From Flavobacteriaceae bacterium (GTDB lineage: Bacteria > Bacteroidota > Bacteroidia > Flavobacteriales > Flavobacteriaceae): 64,000 nucleotides of DNA. The notes beneath the pieces are model-generated. The model was not told the origin of the DNA, ran no database searches, and saw only the letters and a list, made by a program, of their open reading frames with translations. The position numbers were made by a program, and so were the translations under genes. Positions 41,775-51,282 of the stretch are shown here, piece after piece. Every line of letters starts with the position of its first letter. Position 1 is the stretch's first letter. Where the stretch lies: the NCBI GenBank assembly GCA_028279515.1, contig JANQNQ010000011.1:186001-250000 (forward strand), written 5' to 3'.

Positions 41775-43154
41775 ATGAGTTCTAATAGAGTCAAATATTT
41801 CGATCGTACTACAAGCATAGCACCGCTGGTTGTTTTCAGAATTGCCTTCGGATTGCTTATGTGCTTCAGCATCATTCGTTTCTGGTATCACGGTTGGATC
41901 GAAAAACTTTACATAGAACCCACCTTCTTTTTTTCATACTACGGTTTTGAGTGGGCAAAACCCCTTGGGGCGTATACCTACTTACTTTTTATCATATGTG
42001 GCTTATCGGCTTTATTCGTGGCTCTTGGTTTAAAATACAGGTTGGCGATCATCACCTTCTTCCTGAGTTTTACGTACATCGAGCTCATGGATAAGACCAC
42101 CTATCTTAACCATTATTATTTTATCAGCCTTGTCAGCTTCTTGATGATTTTCCTGCCAGCCAATGCTTCCTATTCAATAGATAGCTTGCTGACCAAAAAA
42201 CGATATAGTAAAGTACCAAACTGGACGATTGACAGTATTAAACTAATGCTTGGGGTGGTCTATTTCTATGCTGGAATTGCGAAGCTTAACTCTGACTGGC
42301 TTTTCAAGGCGATGCCGTTAAAGATCTGGTTGCCTTCTAAGTACGATCTACCGTTGATAGGAAACACCTTGATGCAACAAGAGTGGTTTCACTTTGCCAT
42401 GAGTTGGTCGGGCATGTTATACGATGTAGCCATTCCGTTTTTGTTGTTGTACAAACGAACCCGGCTCTTTGGCTTTGCACTCGTAGTGATTTTTCATGTC
42501 TTTACCAGAGTACTATTCCCGATCGGAATGTTCCCATACATCATGATCGCAAGCACCTTGATATTCTTTGATGCTTCCCTACATGAAAAGATTATACAGG
42601 GTATCAAGAGACTTTTAGCACCATTGTCCAAGTACACTACCAAAAGGCTTGAAACACTTCAAAATCTATCGCTATACAATTATGCGAAACCTCAAGTTAT
42701 AGTAGCGGTACTCGGTGTTTTTTTCACCATACAACTATTGCTTCCGTTTCGCTATTTGGCGTATCCGGGTGAGTTGTTCTGGACAGAAGAAGGCTATCGT
42801 TTCTCTTGGCGTGTAATGCTGATGGAGAAATTGGGCTATACCACGTTTAAAATCGTAGATAGCGAAACAGGAAATTATTTCTATGTGCAGAACGAAGACT
42901 TCTTGACATCATTTCAAGAGAAGCAGATGTCGTTTCAACCCGATTTTATTTTAGAGTATGCACAGTATCTTGGCGACCATTTTGCGAGTCAAGGGCATAA
43001 GAATATACAGGTGTTTGCCGAAAGTTATGTGGCACTTAACGGCAGACGTAGCCAACCCTTCATTGACCCCGAAATAGACCTTTACCAAGAAAAAGAATCG
43101 TTTAAACACAAACATTGGATATTACCTTTTAAAGATGAGATCAAAGGATTGTAA
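41775..43154 (+). CDS. HTTM-domain (vitamin K-dependent carboxylase-like) membrane protein
   Basis: Start ATG 41775 (MSSNRVKYFDRTT) is preferred because the earlier ATG at 41754 lies in the terminator stem. 459 aa. The first ~290 residues form several TM helices typical of the HTTM family, with 'VVFRIAFGLLMCFSIIRFW', 'MDKTTYLNHYYFISLVSFLMIFLP' and 'YFYAGIAKLNSDWL'. The C-terminal periplasmic part contains 'GEEGYRFSWRVMLMEK'-like sequence (WTEEGYRFSWRVML). Eukaryotic relatives gamma-carboxylate glutamates; bacterial function is unknown. Location in an imelysin/TonB operon is recurrent in Bacteroidota as I recall. It overlaps the TonB gene start by 20 bp. Confidence 0.87.
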   Translation: MSSNRVKYFDRTTSIAPLVVFRIAFGLLMCFSIIRFWYHGWIEKLYIEPTFFFSYYGFEWAKPLGAYTYLLFIICGLSALFVALGLKYRLAIITFFLSFTYIELMDKTTYLNHYYFISLVSFLMIFLPANASYSIDSLLTKKRYSKVPNWTIDSIKLMLGVVYFYAGIAKLNSDWLFKAMPLKIWLPSKYDLPLIGNTLMQQEWFHFAMSWSGMLYDVAIPFLLLYKRTRLFGFALVVIFHVFTRVLFPIGMFPYIMIASTLIFFDASLHEKIIQGIKRLLAPLSKYTTKRLETLQNLSLYNYAKPQVIVAVLGVFFTIQLLLPFRYLAYPGELFWTEEGYRFSWRVMLMEKLGYTTFKIVDSETGNYFYVQNEDFLTSFQEKQMSFQPDFILEYAQYLGDHFASQGHKNIQVFAESYVALNGRRSQPFIDPEIDLYQEKESFKHKHWILPFKDEIKGL

Positions 43155-45570
43155 GTGGCTAGTAGCACTAGCATTTGTTGTATTGTCAGTTTCATTGAAC
43201 GCCCAGAACAGAGTTTCTGGAGTAATCACAGACGGTGATTCTGGAGCGCCCATTCAAGGCGTTGAGATCTTTGATAGAGATACAGGATTTATAACGACAA
43301 CCAATAGCGAAGGAGCGTTTCAATTTGTAGCAGAAAAGGAGCAAATGATCATTGTCTTCTTTGCCAATTCGTATGAGATCGACGAACAAAGTATTACAGT
43401 CACACAAGACATAACGGTTAATAAAATGATGGCACCTTTAGCCGAAGAGATCGACGAAGTGGTGATTCGAGCAAGAAGAGCTCAGGTATTTGCGTTGAAG
43501 CGACTAAAAGATGTTGAAGAAACAGCCATCTATGCTGGGAAGAAAAATGAGGTTGTACTTTTGGATCAATCTATGGCTAACTTGGCGTCCAACAATGCCC
43601 GTCAGATATATGGCCAAGTTGCAGGTTTGAATATTTACGAGAATGATGACGCCGGACTTCAATTAAATATAGGCGGACGTGGACTTGACCCTAACAGAAC
43701 GGCAAACTTCAACACCCGCCAAAATGGGTATGATATTAGTGCGGATGTTTTAGGGTATCCCGAAAGTTATTATACAACGCCCGCTGAAGCGTTAAGAGAG
43801 ATTCAAATCATTAGAGGGGCGGCATCTTTACAGTACGGTACACAGTTTGGTGGACTCATCAATTTTGTGATCAAAGAGCCGAATCCAAATAAGCCTTTCG
43901 AACTGATCACTCGAAACACTGTAGGGTCTTTTGGCTTGTATACAAACTTCACCAGTATTAGCGGCACCAAAGACAAGTTTAGCTATTACAGTTATTTCAA
44001 CTATAAAAAGGGAGACGGGTTTAGACCCAACTCAGAGTTCGAATCTAAAAACGCCTTTGGATATGTTGGCTACCAATTCAATGAAAAGACCAAGCTTTCA
44101 GCCGAAGTAAGTTATTTGCGTTACTTGGCACAGCAAGCTGGCGGACTTACCGACCAAATGTTCGAAAATGATCCGCTGCAGAGTAACAGAACACGTAATT
44201 GGTTTCAAGTAGATTGGTTGTTGTACAACTTAAAACTATCACATAAATTTTCAGAAAAGACAAACGGTTCCTTAAGCTTTTTTGGGTTGAACGCATCCAG
44301 ATACGCATTAGGCTTCAGAACCAATAGGGTAGACCAACCAGACGACCTAACGGCACCCAGAGATTTGATCAAAGGAAACTTTCAGAATTTTGGGTTGGAA
44401 GCTCGATTGCTAAGCGAATATGAATTGTTCGATAAGAAGTCCATCTTCTTGATCGGAGCCAAATACTACGACGCAAACAATGATGCCATACAAGGCCTTG
44501 GATCTAGCGGGATTGGCCCAGATTTCAGACAAAGACTGGATCTTTTCCCTAATTACCAAAGCCAATCGCAATTTGATTTTCCAAACTTGAACGTTGCACT
44601 CTTCGGAGAGAACATTTTCTATCTCAACGATAAACTATCGATCACACCCGGCTTCCGTTTTGAGTACATCAACACCAAGAGTGAAGGGTTTTTCAAGCAG
44701 ATCAACCTAGACGGCGCAGGCAATGTCATTTCCGAAGAAACCATAGATGATAATCGTGTGTTTGACCGATCATTGTTATTGTTAGGGATTGGAGCAAGTT
44801 ACAAACCAAATACGGCCTTAGAGATATATGCAAACGTATCACAAAACTACCGTTCGGTAACGTTCTCTGATATCAACATTACCAATCCGTCGTTTGCGAT
44901 CGCTCCAAACATCACCGATGAAAAAGGATTTACAGCAGACCTTGGATTTAGAGGAAACTTTAAAAGTATCATTTCATATGATATAGGAGCCTTCGGATTG
45001 TTTTACAACAGAAGAATTGGTTTTGTCTTAAAAGGACTTTCTGATGGTCGTGTGATCAGCGAAAGAGGCAATGTCGGAGATGCTGTAATGTACGGACTTG
45101 AATCTTTGGTCGATCTTGACTTGAACAAAGCTTTCTTTCAAAGCAATGATATAAGTCTCAATTACTTTGTGAATACATCGGTCATCGATTCGAAATATAC
45201 TAGATCCGAACAAAATGGAGTAGAAGGCAACAAAGTAGAGTTTGTTCCAAATTTCAACTTCAAGACAGGACTACGTTTTGGATATAAGAACTTTGCATCG
45301 AATATTCAATATTCGTACCTATCGAAGCAATTCACGGACGCTACAAACTCAGAAGAAGCTAATATCAGCGGAGTAGTAGGAGCCATTCCTGCCTACGATG
45401 TACTCGATGTATCACTGTCATACAAGTACAAAATGTTCAAGTTAGAAACGGGACTCAATAACGTGCTTGACAATAGTTATTTCACCAGAAGAGCTACTGG
45501 ATACCCAGGACCTGGAATCATTCCTTCGGCACCAAGAAACTGGTATGTGACACTTCAGGTGAAGTTGTAG
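43135..45570 (+). CDS. TonB-dependent outer-membrane receptor (FecA/iron type)
   Basis: 811 aa with signal MRSKDCKWLVALAFVVLSVSLNAQ. Residues about 25-100 are a CarboxypepD_reg-like domain ('VSGVITDGDSGAPIQGVEIF'). The plug follows: 'ANLASNNARQIYGQVAGLNIYEND' and 'LREIQIIRGAASLQYGTQFGGLINFVIKEP'. Then comes a 22-strand-type barrel ending 'GPGIIPSAPRNWYVTLQVKL', with the terminal aromatic/Leu signature. Plug features and context (imelysin, candidate iron boxes) suggest an iron-siderophore or heme substrate. It overlaps the upstream gene by 20 bp, so translation is coupled. It is the last gene of the operon. Confidence 0.92.
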   Translation: MRSKDCKWLVALAFVVLSVSLNAQNRVSGVITDGDSGAPIQGVEIFDRDTGFITTTNSEGAFQFVAEKEQMIIVFFANSYEIDEQSITVTQDITVNKMMAPLAEEIDEVVIRARRAQVFALKRLKDVEETAIYAGKKNEVVLLDQSMANLASNNARQIYGQVAGLNIYENDDAGLQLNIGGRGLDPNRTANFNTRQNGYDISADVLGYPESYYTTPAEALREIQIIRGAASLQYGTQFGGLINFVIKEPNPNKPFELITRNTVGSFGLYTNFTSISGTKDKFSYYSYFNYKKGDGFRPNSEFESKNAFGYVGYQFNEKTKLSAEVSYLRYLAQQAGGLTDQMFENDPLQSNRTRNWFQVDWLLYNLKLSHKFSEKTNGSLSFFGLNASRYALGFRTNRVDQPDDLTAPRDLIKGNFQNFGLEARLLSEYELFDKKSIFLIGAKYYDANNDAIQGLGSSGIGPDFRQRLDLFPNYQSQSQFDFPNLNVALFGENIFYLNDKLSITPGFRFEYINTKSEGFFKQINLDGAGNVISEETIDDNRVFDRSLLLLGIGASYKPNTALEIYANVSQNYRSVTFSDINITNPSFAIAPNITDEKGFTADLGFRGNFKSIISYDIGAFGLFYNRRIGFVLKGLSDGRVISERGNVGDAVMYGLESLVDLDLNKAFFQSNDISLNYFVNTSVIDSKYTRSEQNGVEGNKVEFVPNFNFKTGLRFGYKNFASNIQYSYLSKQFTDATNSEEANISGVVGAIPAYDVLDVSLSYKYKMFKLETGLNNVLDNSYFTRRATGYPGPGIIPSAPRNWYVTLQVKL

Positions 45571-46160
45571 CAGTAGTATTGAGATATGAGATATGAGATA
45601 TGAGACTTGTCCTCACAATCCGTAGCCATGTAATAGCGAAGGGTTGAGATGTGAGACTATCCCCAATGCTGAATTTTGAATGTTGAATGGAATTTGGAAT
45701 ATTATTAAAACGAACTCCCCGCTTCAGCATAGCTGAACCACCCCTCTTTAACCAAAGAAGGGAGTTAGATGAAAGCTCAACCTTAGGCATCTAGTTCGGA
45801 AGTTATTTTGGACTCAAAATCCAACTCCTCCCTTTAGTAATGGGAGATGGCAACACCACAGGTGTTGACGGAGGGTTTATTTTCAAGCTTACAAAACTAT
45901 ATTCGTGAATTCGTGGCGAATAAACAACTAAACGACTCAACGAATAGACAGTAATGAGATGTTAGTACTAAGTATTAAGTACAAAGATTGGCTTCGAATA
46001 CTTATTATATCATAAATTCTAACCTTTATCCACCGAAACTTGCCTTCTACGCCGAAGTAGCTATGGCTACGAAGGCCGTGTAGTGAAGGTGGACTCAAAA
46101 CCAAACACCTAAAATTGATACGTTATTACATTAAATCATTACTACATTAATTCATTGTAA
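45571..46160. repeat. repeat-rich intergenic region with two double-hairpin elements
   Basis: No gene is supported. It contains ATGAGATATGAGATATGAG words (45573-45605), a CAATCC/GGGTTG hairpin (about 45616-45642), an inverted-orientation double hairpin (about 45713-45768, inner stem CTTCAGC/GCTGAA), and a forward double hairpin (45825-45877, inner stem CAACACC/GGTGTTG). ATTCGTGAATTCGTGGCGAA lies near 45901, an AGTACTAAGTATTAAGTAC word near 45964, and a CCACCGAAACTT...AGTGAAGGTGG palindrome at about 46034-46093. Confidence 0.6.
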
Positions 46161-46166
46161 AAACAA

Positions 46167-46198
46167 AGATCCCGACGGCCCCATCACCATCGGGATCT
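46167..46198 (-). terminator. terminator for the DUF6438 lipoprotein gene
   Basis: Stem AGATCCCGA / TCGGGATCT with a 14-base loop. On the minus strand it is followed by TTTGTTTTTAC, as expected for the gene ending at 46225. Confidence 0.75.
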
Positions 46199-46224
46199 AG
46201 CCATTAGAAGAAAGTCCAGGGTAA

Positions 46225-46650
46225 TTACTTTGACGTAATTTGAAATACTAGATCTTCTAATTTTGTATTTAACTGTTTTAGCGAACCATCGACCTTTGAG
46301 GCGTGATATGTCAAAGTTTGCTTATTGTACTTTATTGTTGTCAAGGGCTTTCCTTGAGCTTTTCGAAACGATTTAAACTCTACCGGACTACCATCCAAAA
46401 GAAGCTTCAAGTCCATGATTTCACTTTGAGAAACTGCACTTCGAATCATTCCTCTTTTTTGAACATGATCGATACCATTATAAACAACAGTGCCGTTTTC
46501 ATAGATCAAAACATCATAGACAGGACAAGTTCCTGAGCAAGAACCTTTAGAATAAAAGGCTAAAATGTTTTGAGTTTGAAAATTGCTTTCTATATTAGGG
46601 GCTTTACAAGAAAAAAAGGCAATAATGAAAAATAGAAATATTTTTCCCAT
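46225..46650 (-). CDS. DUF6438-type small lipoprotein
   Basis: 141 aa, lipobox ending at Cys15 (MGKIFLFFIIAFFSC). The sequence 'YSKGSCSGTCPVYDVLIYENGTVVYNG' followed by 'VQKRGMIRSAVSQSEIMDL' matches the pattern I know as DUF6438, in which a Cys pair (CxGxCPVY) precedes a beta-strand region; function is unknown. It is transcribed alone on the minus strand and ends in a clear terminator. Nothing in the neighbourhood suggests a role. Confidence 0.8.
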   Translation of the reverse strand: MGKIFLFFIIAFFSCKAPNIESNFQTQNILAFYSKGSCSGTCPVYDVLIYENGTVVYNGIDHVQKRGMIRSAVSQSEIMDLKLLLDGSPVEFKSFRKAQGKPLTTIKYNKQTLTYHASKVDGSLKQLNTKLEDLVFQITSK

Positions 46651-47185
46651 AATTTTGTACTCTTAAAAATTCGCTGATACCCGATTGCCGATGCATTTCT
46701 TAGAACGGTAGTAGTTGTTAATGTATGAGGCGGTAATGGGCATTATGACCAACGCAAGGTCGTTTATTACCGGGATTTGGTTCTTTTTTTATGACCAGCT
46801 CACAATTCGAGTATCAGCATTTTTTTCATTTTATCTTTTCTGCATTGAACATAGAACCTAATGTATTGAGGTTCAGTTGTTACTTCAATTTGCTATTAAT
46901 TTTCACTATCAACGTTAAGGATAAGAACGATGTTTAGTCTCTTTGACTCCAGTCAACATAGGGCTTTCAAATGTTTCGTGGTACGATGTATTCTTTTCTA
47001 CAATCGCTTTCTTCTACAACAGGAAACCTTTGGAAGACCCTGAAAAAATTTTGAGTTTTTTTCAAAAAAGTTATTCTTGCATAAAAAATTTCATAAAAAA
47101 TCAGGGTAAAGTCAAAGTAGCCTGTTGTAAGGTTGAAGAAGATTCGTTCATAAAGATCTTAACAAAAAAATGAAGAGATTTTAGG
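46651..47185. other. AT-rich spacer without supported gene
   Basis: About 535 bp, very AT-rich toward its right end (A- and T-runs at 47040-47100). CCCTGA (47038-47043) and TCAGGG (47101-47106) bracket an imperfect inverted repeat. A 76-codon TTG-initiated frame (46943-47173) has no gene-like features. Confidence 0.5.
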
Positions 47186-47222
47186 ATACTTTATCTAAAT
47201 ACTTAGTTTTGGGGTAAAGTAT
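47186..47222 (+). promoter_or_regulatory. promoter -7 element inside an inverted repeat, upstream of the ECF sigma gene
   Basis: ATACTTTA (47186-47193) and TAAAGTAT (47215-47222) form an inverted repeat around TAGTTTTG (47204-47211), a TAnnTTTG -7 element. The layout suggests a repressor site at the promoter. The -33 TTG is absent. Confidence 0.45.
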
Positions 47223-47233
47223 TAATGTAAAAC

Positions 47234-47752
47234 ATGGCGCAGGAACAAAGATCTGTATGTGATGAGAACACTTTCAGGATGGTCTTCGATGACCATGCTC
47301 AGGTGATTCGCAACTTCATTTTTTACAAATGTGGAGACATGGACAGGGCAGAGGATATCGCACAAGATGCCTTTGTGAAATTGTGGCAAAATTGTAAAAA
47401 GGTGACTTTTGGAAAAGCCAAATCTTTTTTGATGAAGGTTGCTCAAAACGCCTTTTTTAACGAGCAAGAGCATAAAAAAGTAGTGCTCAAGTATAGCGAA
47501 CAAGTTGTGCGCACCAAGCGATTTGACCATAGTCCTGAGTTCTTGATGGAAGAAAAGCAGTTCATGGAGAAATTGCAGCAATGTATTGCCGACCTTCCCG
47601 CAAGACAGCGAGAAGTGTTTTTATTAAGTAGAAAGGATAAAAAAACCTATAAAGAAATAGCCGAGATCATAGGAATCTCTCAAAAGGCGGTTGAAAGCCG
47701 AATGCATTTGGCGCTCAAAGAGCTGAGAGAAAAAATTGGGAGATCGATCTAA
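47234..47752 (+). CDS. ECF sigma factor (FecI-like, RpoE subfamily)
   Basis: 172 aa. Region 2 is seen in 'DHAQVIRNFIFYKCGDMDRAEDIAQDAFVKLWQN', and region 4 in 'LPARQREVFLLSRKDKKTYKEIAEIIGISQKAVESRMHLALKELR'. It directs RNA polymerase to a small regulon, probably including the TonB receptor two genes downstream. It is followed after 12 bp by its FecR-type anti-sigma gene, the usual order of the sigma/anti-sigma/transducer modules that control nutrient uptake in Bacteroidota. Confidence 0.93.
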   Translation: MAQEQRSVCDENTFRMVFDDHAQVIRNFIFYKCGDMDRAEDIAQDAFVKLWQNCKKVTFGKAKSFLMKVAQNAFFNEQEHKKVVLKYSEQVVRTKRFDHSPEFLMEEKQFMEKLQQCIADLPARQREVFLLSRKDKKTYKEIAEIIGISQKAVESRMHLALKELREKIGRSI

Positions 47753-47764
47753 CAACTGAAGAAA

Positions 47765-48676
47765 ATGGAAAAGTTTCACGACATAAATGATTTTTTAGCC
47801 AAATGGGCGGCAGACGAGCTGAGCCATGAGGAAAAAGAGGCTTTTAAGAAAACTGAAGACTACAAATATTATCAGGCCATCTTAGAAGGTACCGAGCTTT
47901 TAGAGGTTCCGACCTATGATTCAGAAGACTTCTTTGCAGCCGTACAACGTAAAAAATCGAATGAAAAGAAGGTAGTGCGCTTGGTACCAAATTGGGCCTA
48001 TGCTGTGGCTGCCTCTGTAGCTGTTATCTTCGGATACTTTTTCTTATTTGACAATACAGTAAATCACACTACAGGATTTGGCGAGCAATTGGTTATTACG
48101 CTACCAGATGATTCAGAAGTTATATTGAATGCTAAATCTTCACTAGAATATGATAAGGATGATTGGGAAGAAGGTGAAAGAAATGTATCGCTAGATGGTG
48201 AAGCGTTCTTTAAAGTTGAAAAAGGCTCTGATTTTGTTGTTGACGCCGACGACGGAAAGGTAGCCGTTTTAGGAACACAATTCACCGTCAATACCAATTC
48301 TGATGTGTTTGAGGTTATCTGTTATGAAGGAAGGGTCAAAGTGACCAAGGCACCTCTAGATAAGGTGATAATTGCAGGTGAAGCCGTGAGAATGGTAGAA
48401 AGCACTATCGAAAGCTGGAACGTTGATGCCCAAGCACCATCTTGGATGTCTGGAGAGAGTTCGTTTAGCAATGCACCGATTCATCAGGTTATAAAAGCAC
48501 TTGAAAATCAATACAATATTTCCTTTAAGAGTCAAGACATCGACCCTGATCTTCGCTTTACAGGGAGCTTTACACACAACAATTTAGAAATTGCATTGCG
48601 TTCAGTTTTTGAATCTATGGAAATTAAGTTTACTTTTATCGACAAGATCACCATAGATCTGGTTGATGAAGAGTAA
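47765..48676 (+). CDS. FecR-family anti-sigma factor
   Basis: 303 aa. A cytoplasmic N-terminal part ('FLAKWAADELSHEEKEAFKKTEDY') is followed by one TM helix (about residues 78-98, 'WAYAVAASVAVIFGYFFLF'). The periplasmic FecR domain follows ('ALPDDSEVILNAKSSLEYD'-like, 'RNVSLDGEAFFKVEKGSDFVV', 'VLGTQFTVN'), and then a DUF4974 domain ('FSNAPIHQVIKALENQYNISF'). It holds the ECF sigma factor inactive until the TonB receptor signals through its STN domain. The next gene starts directly after the stop codon. Confidence 0.93.
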   Translation: MEKFHDINDFLAKWAADELSHEEKEAFKKTEDYKYYQAILEGTELLEVPTYDSEDFFAAVQRKKSNEKKVVRLVPNWAYAVAASVAVIFGYFFLFDNTVNHTTGFGEQLVITLPDDSEVILNAKSSLEYDKDDWEEGERNVSLDGEAFFKVEKGSDFVVDADDGKVAVLGTQFTVNTNSDVFEVICYEGRVKVTKAPLDKVIIAGEAVRMVESTIESWNVDAQAPSWMSGESSFSNAPIHQVIKALENQYNISFKSQDIDPDLRFTGSFTHNNLEIALRSVFESMEIKFTFIDKITIDLVDEE

Positions 48677-51244
48677 ATGAAGCACTTTTTTGTAGTCTTA
48701 ATTTGTTCGCTAACTTTTGGTTCAGCAACTCAAGTACATTCCCAAGAATTCCACCAAGAAGGCATGTTGCTCAGTGATGTCTTGGTGCAATTAGAGGATT
48801 CCTATGACGTAAAATTCTCTTATAATGCCAAGGCAATAGAAGGCATCAGGATATCGATAGATTTAAACAAGGAATCATTGGCATCGATACTATCTGAAGT
48901 TGAGTCTTTGGCCCTTGTTTCTTTTAGAAAGATCGATAAACGTTACTACATTTTAAAGCCCATACGTAGAGTCACTATTTGTGGTACTGTGATCGACAAA
49001 GCCACGAACGACCCCATCATAGGTGCGGCTATCGTGAATCTGAATGGTGGAAAAGGAGCCGCGTCAAACGAAAAGGGCTTTTTTAAGATCGAAAAAATAC
49101 AAAGATCCGATACCATTAGCATCTCTTTCTTGGGGTATAAAAGCACCACTGTTCCCGTAGAAGCGCTCCTGGGAAAAGAGTGTAAAACCTTGGGGATAGA
49201 AATTTCTAAATTTACCCTGAGTGAAGTCGTTGTTCGAAAGTTTTTAGCATCCAGTATAGCCAATACTGAAGACGGAGCCATAAGGATCAATCCTAATGCA
49301 AGAGAGGTACTTTCGGGCCAATCAGAACCTGATATATTGCAAAGTGTACAATTGCTTCCAGGTATAGAAAGTCCGTCTGAAACTGCATCCGGACTCTACA
49401 TAAGAGGAGGAACTCCGGATCAGAATCTTATTCTTTGGGACGGTATCAAAATGTACAATTCGGATCATTTCTTCGGAATGCTCTCAGCTTTCAACCCGTA
49501 TATTACCGATGATGTGAAAGTGTATAGAAGTGGGGCCAAACCGCAGTATGGCGATCGCGTTTCGGGAGTGATTGATATTAACACCAATAGTGAAGTCCCA
49601 GAAAAGACAGAAGCAGGTATCGGCCTCAATATGACGCATGGTGATGTATACCTGAAACAACCGTTGGGAAAAAAAGCGGCGATTCATTTCTCAGCAAGAC
49701 GTTCGATCACCGATATTGTCGAAACACCGACGTTTCGCGAGTATTCGGATCTGGTTTTTCAAAACACGGGAATCAGCTTCAATCGTGACCAGTTTCAACC
49801 TGGAAACTCTCAAAATAACGAGTTGTTCTATTTCACCGATTTTACGCTGAAGGCAGTTGCTGAACTTTCCGAAGAAGATAAACTTACGATTTCAAATTTA
49901 TTTACGAGAAACAAGCTCGATTTTACATTTGAAGACACACAGGCAGACATTCGTTTCAGAGATCGGTTGAACGTTGAAAATTTTGGAACAAATGCTTCTT
50001 GGAAAAGACGTTGGAGCGACCGTTTTTCATCTGAAACTTCTTTGAATTACTCTCAGTACGACCTTGATTATTCGGGACGCAACCGATTTTCAGCTGACTC
50101 GGATTTCTTTCTCAACAAGGAAAATCAAATTGAAGAACTGGGGGTATTATTTCAAGGAGATCTTAAGCTCAATGACAGACTTACTTTTTCAAACGGATAT
50201 CAATTTTATTTGAATGATGTTGACTTTCTTCTAGAAAATGGTACAACAACCTTCAGTGACGAGGCTTATAATCAAACGCACGCCTTCTACAGCCAATTTA
50301 GCTACAACAAACCAGAGTCATGGTACTTAGACCTTGGGGTTCGTGCCAACTATTATGCAACCTTGGACAAGGTATTTTGGGAGCCCAGAATCTACACTGA
50401 ATACAACCTTACCAAAAACCTTAGCCTACGGGGGTCTGCAGAGCTCAGAAACCAATCGATCAGTCAAGTGGTGGAGTTTGCAACGCTTACTTTCGGGCTG
50501 GAAAATGAAGTTTGGGCGCTGGTTAACGATGACCAAGGCGTTCCGTTGCAGAGAAGCAGGCAATTTTCTGCTGGATTGGTGTACGAAAAAGAAGGTTGGA
50601 ATGTTGATATCGATGGATATGTAAAAAGAACATCTGGACTTACGTCATTCTCAAGAGGCTTTAGAGTAGGGGACGACACTTTTTCAGAAGGAAAGAGCAA
50701 TACAACGGGAGTGGAGGTAATGGTCAAGAAAAAAGTAAACGATTTTACGACTTGGTTAGGATATACCTGGGCAAAGACCGATTTCAATTTCGACAATTTG
50801 AATAGTGGGAACGATTTTAGAGGAAATAATGACATCAGGCATTCGTACTCTTGGTCTAACTTCTATCAGTGGAAAAACTTCCAGTTTTCGTTGAATTGGC
50901 GTTACCGCACTGGAAGGCCTTATACCGAGGCAGTGCGCTTGGTTGAGGAGCCAGACGTGGTATTCATTGAATTTGGTGAGCTCAATGCAAAACGATTGCC
51001 AGACTATCACCGATTAGACTTCTCGGTGACCTATGATTTTAAATTTTCGAAGAAAAAAGATGGACTTCTCGGAAAAGCTGGGATTTCGATACTCAACCTA
51101 TACGGGCAGCGAAATATGTTAGACAAAGACTTCTTTATTCTTGCTACGACAGATGGTCAAGGCAATAGCGACTTCCAAATACAAGAAGTGACCAATTTCT
51201 CTTTAGGGCGTACCCCCAATCTGTTCTTGAGGGTTAGTTTTTGA
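48677..51244 (+). CDS. STN-domain TonB-dependent transducer receptor
   Basis: 855 aa with signal MKHFFVVLICSLTFGSATQVHSQ. An STN (secretin/TonB short N-terminal) signalling domain spans about residues 25-95 ('GMLLSDVLVQLEDSYDVKFSYNAKAIEG'). Then come a CarboxypepD_reg-like domain ('ICGTVIDKATNDPIIGAAIVNLNGG'), a plug ('DILQSVQLLPGIESPSETASGLYIRGGTPDQNLILWDGI') and a barrel ending 'RTPNLFLRVSF'. STN plus the upstream FecI/FecR pair makes this a surface-signalling receptor. The substrate is unknown; the plug type is of the general peptide/siderophore-like class without a SusD partner. Confidence 0.92.
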   Translation: MKHFFVVLICSLTFGSATQVHSQEFHQEGMLLSDVLVQLEDSYDVKFSYNAKAIEGIRISIDLNKESLASILSEVESLALVSFRKIDKRYYILKPIRRVTICGTVIDKATNDPIIGAAIVNLNGGKGAASNEKGFFKIEKIQRSDTISISFLGYKSTTVPVEALLGKECKTLGIEISKFTLSEVVVRKFLASSIANTEDGAIRINPNAREVLSGQSEPDILQSVQLLPGIESPSETASGLYIRGGTPDQNLILWDGIKMYNSDHFFGMLSAFNPYITDDVKVYRSGAKPQYGDRVSGVIDINTNSEVPEKTEAGIGLNMTHGDVYLKQPLGKKAAIHFSARRSITDIVETPTFREYSDLVFQNTGISFNRDQFQPGNSQNNELFYFTDFTLKAVAELSEEDKLTISNLFTRNKLDFTFEDTQADIRFRDRLNVENFGTNASWKRRWSDRFSSETSLNYSQYDLDYSGRNRFSADSDFFLNKENQIEELGVLFQGDLKLNDRLTFSNGYQFYLNDVDFLLENGTTTFSDEAYNQTHAFYSQFSYNKPESWYLDLGVRANYYATLDKVFWEPRIYTEYNLTKNLSLRGSAELRNQSISQVVEFATLTFGLENEVWALVNDDQGVPLQRSRQFSAGLVYEKEGWNVDIDGYVKRTSGLTSFSRGFRVGDDTFSEGKSNTTGVEVMVKKKVNDFTTWLGYTWAKTDFNFDNLNSGNDFRGNNDIRHSYSWSNFYQWKNFQFSLNWRYRTGRPYTEAVRLVEEPDVVFIEFGELNAKRLPDYHRLDFSVTYDFKFSKKKDGLLGKAGISILNLYGQRNMLDKDFFILATTDGQGNSDFQIQEVTNFSLGRTPNLFLRVSF

Positions 51245-51282
51245 GGTTTGAGTACTTAGTACTCACATCTCACATCTCATTT

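Noticed and set aside
46943-47173. 76-codon frame starting at a TTG before the ECF sigma gene
   Set aside because: No signal, domain or good start; the region is AT-rich spacer with long A/T runs and an inverted repeat.
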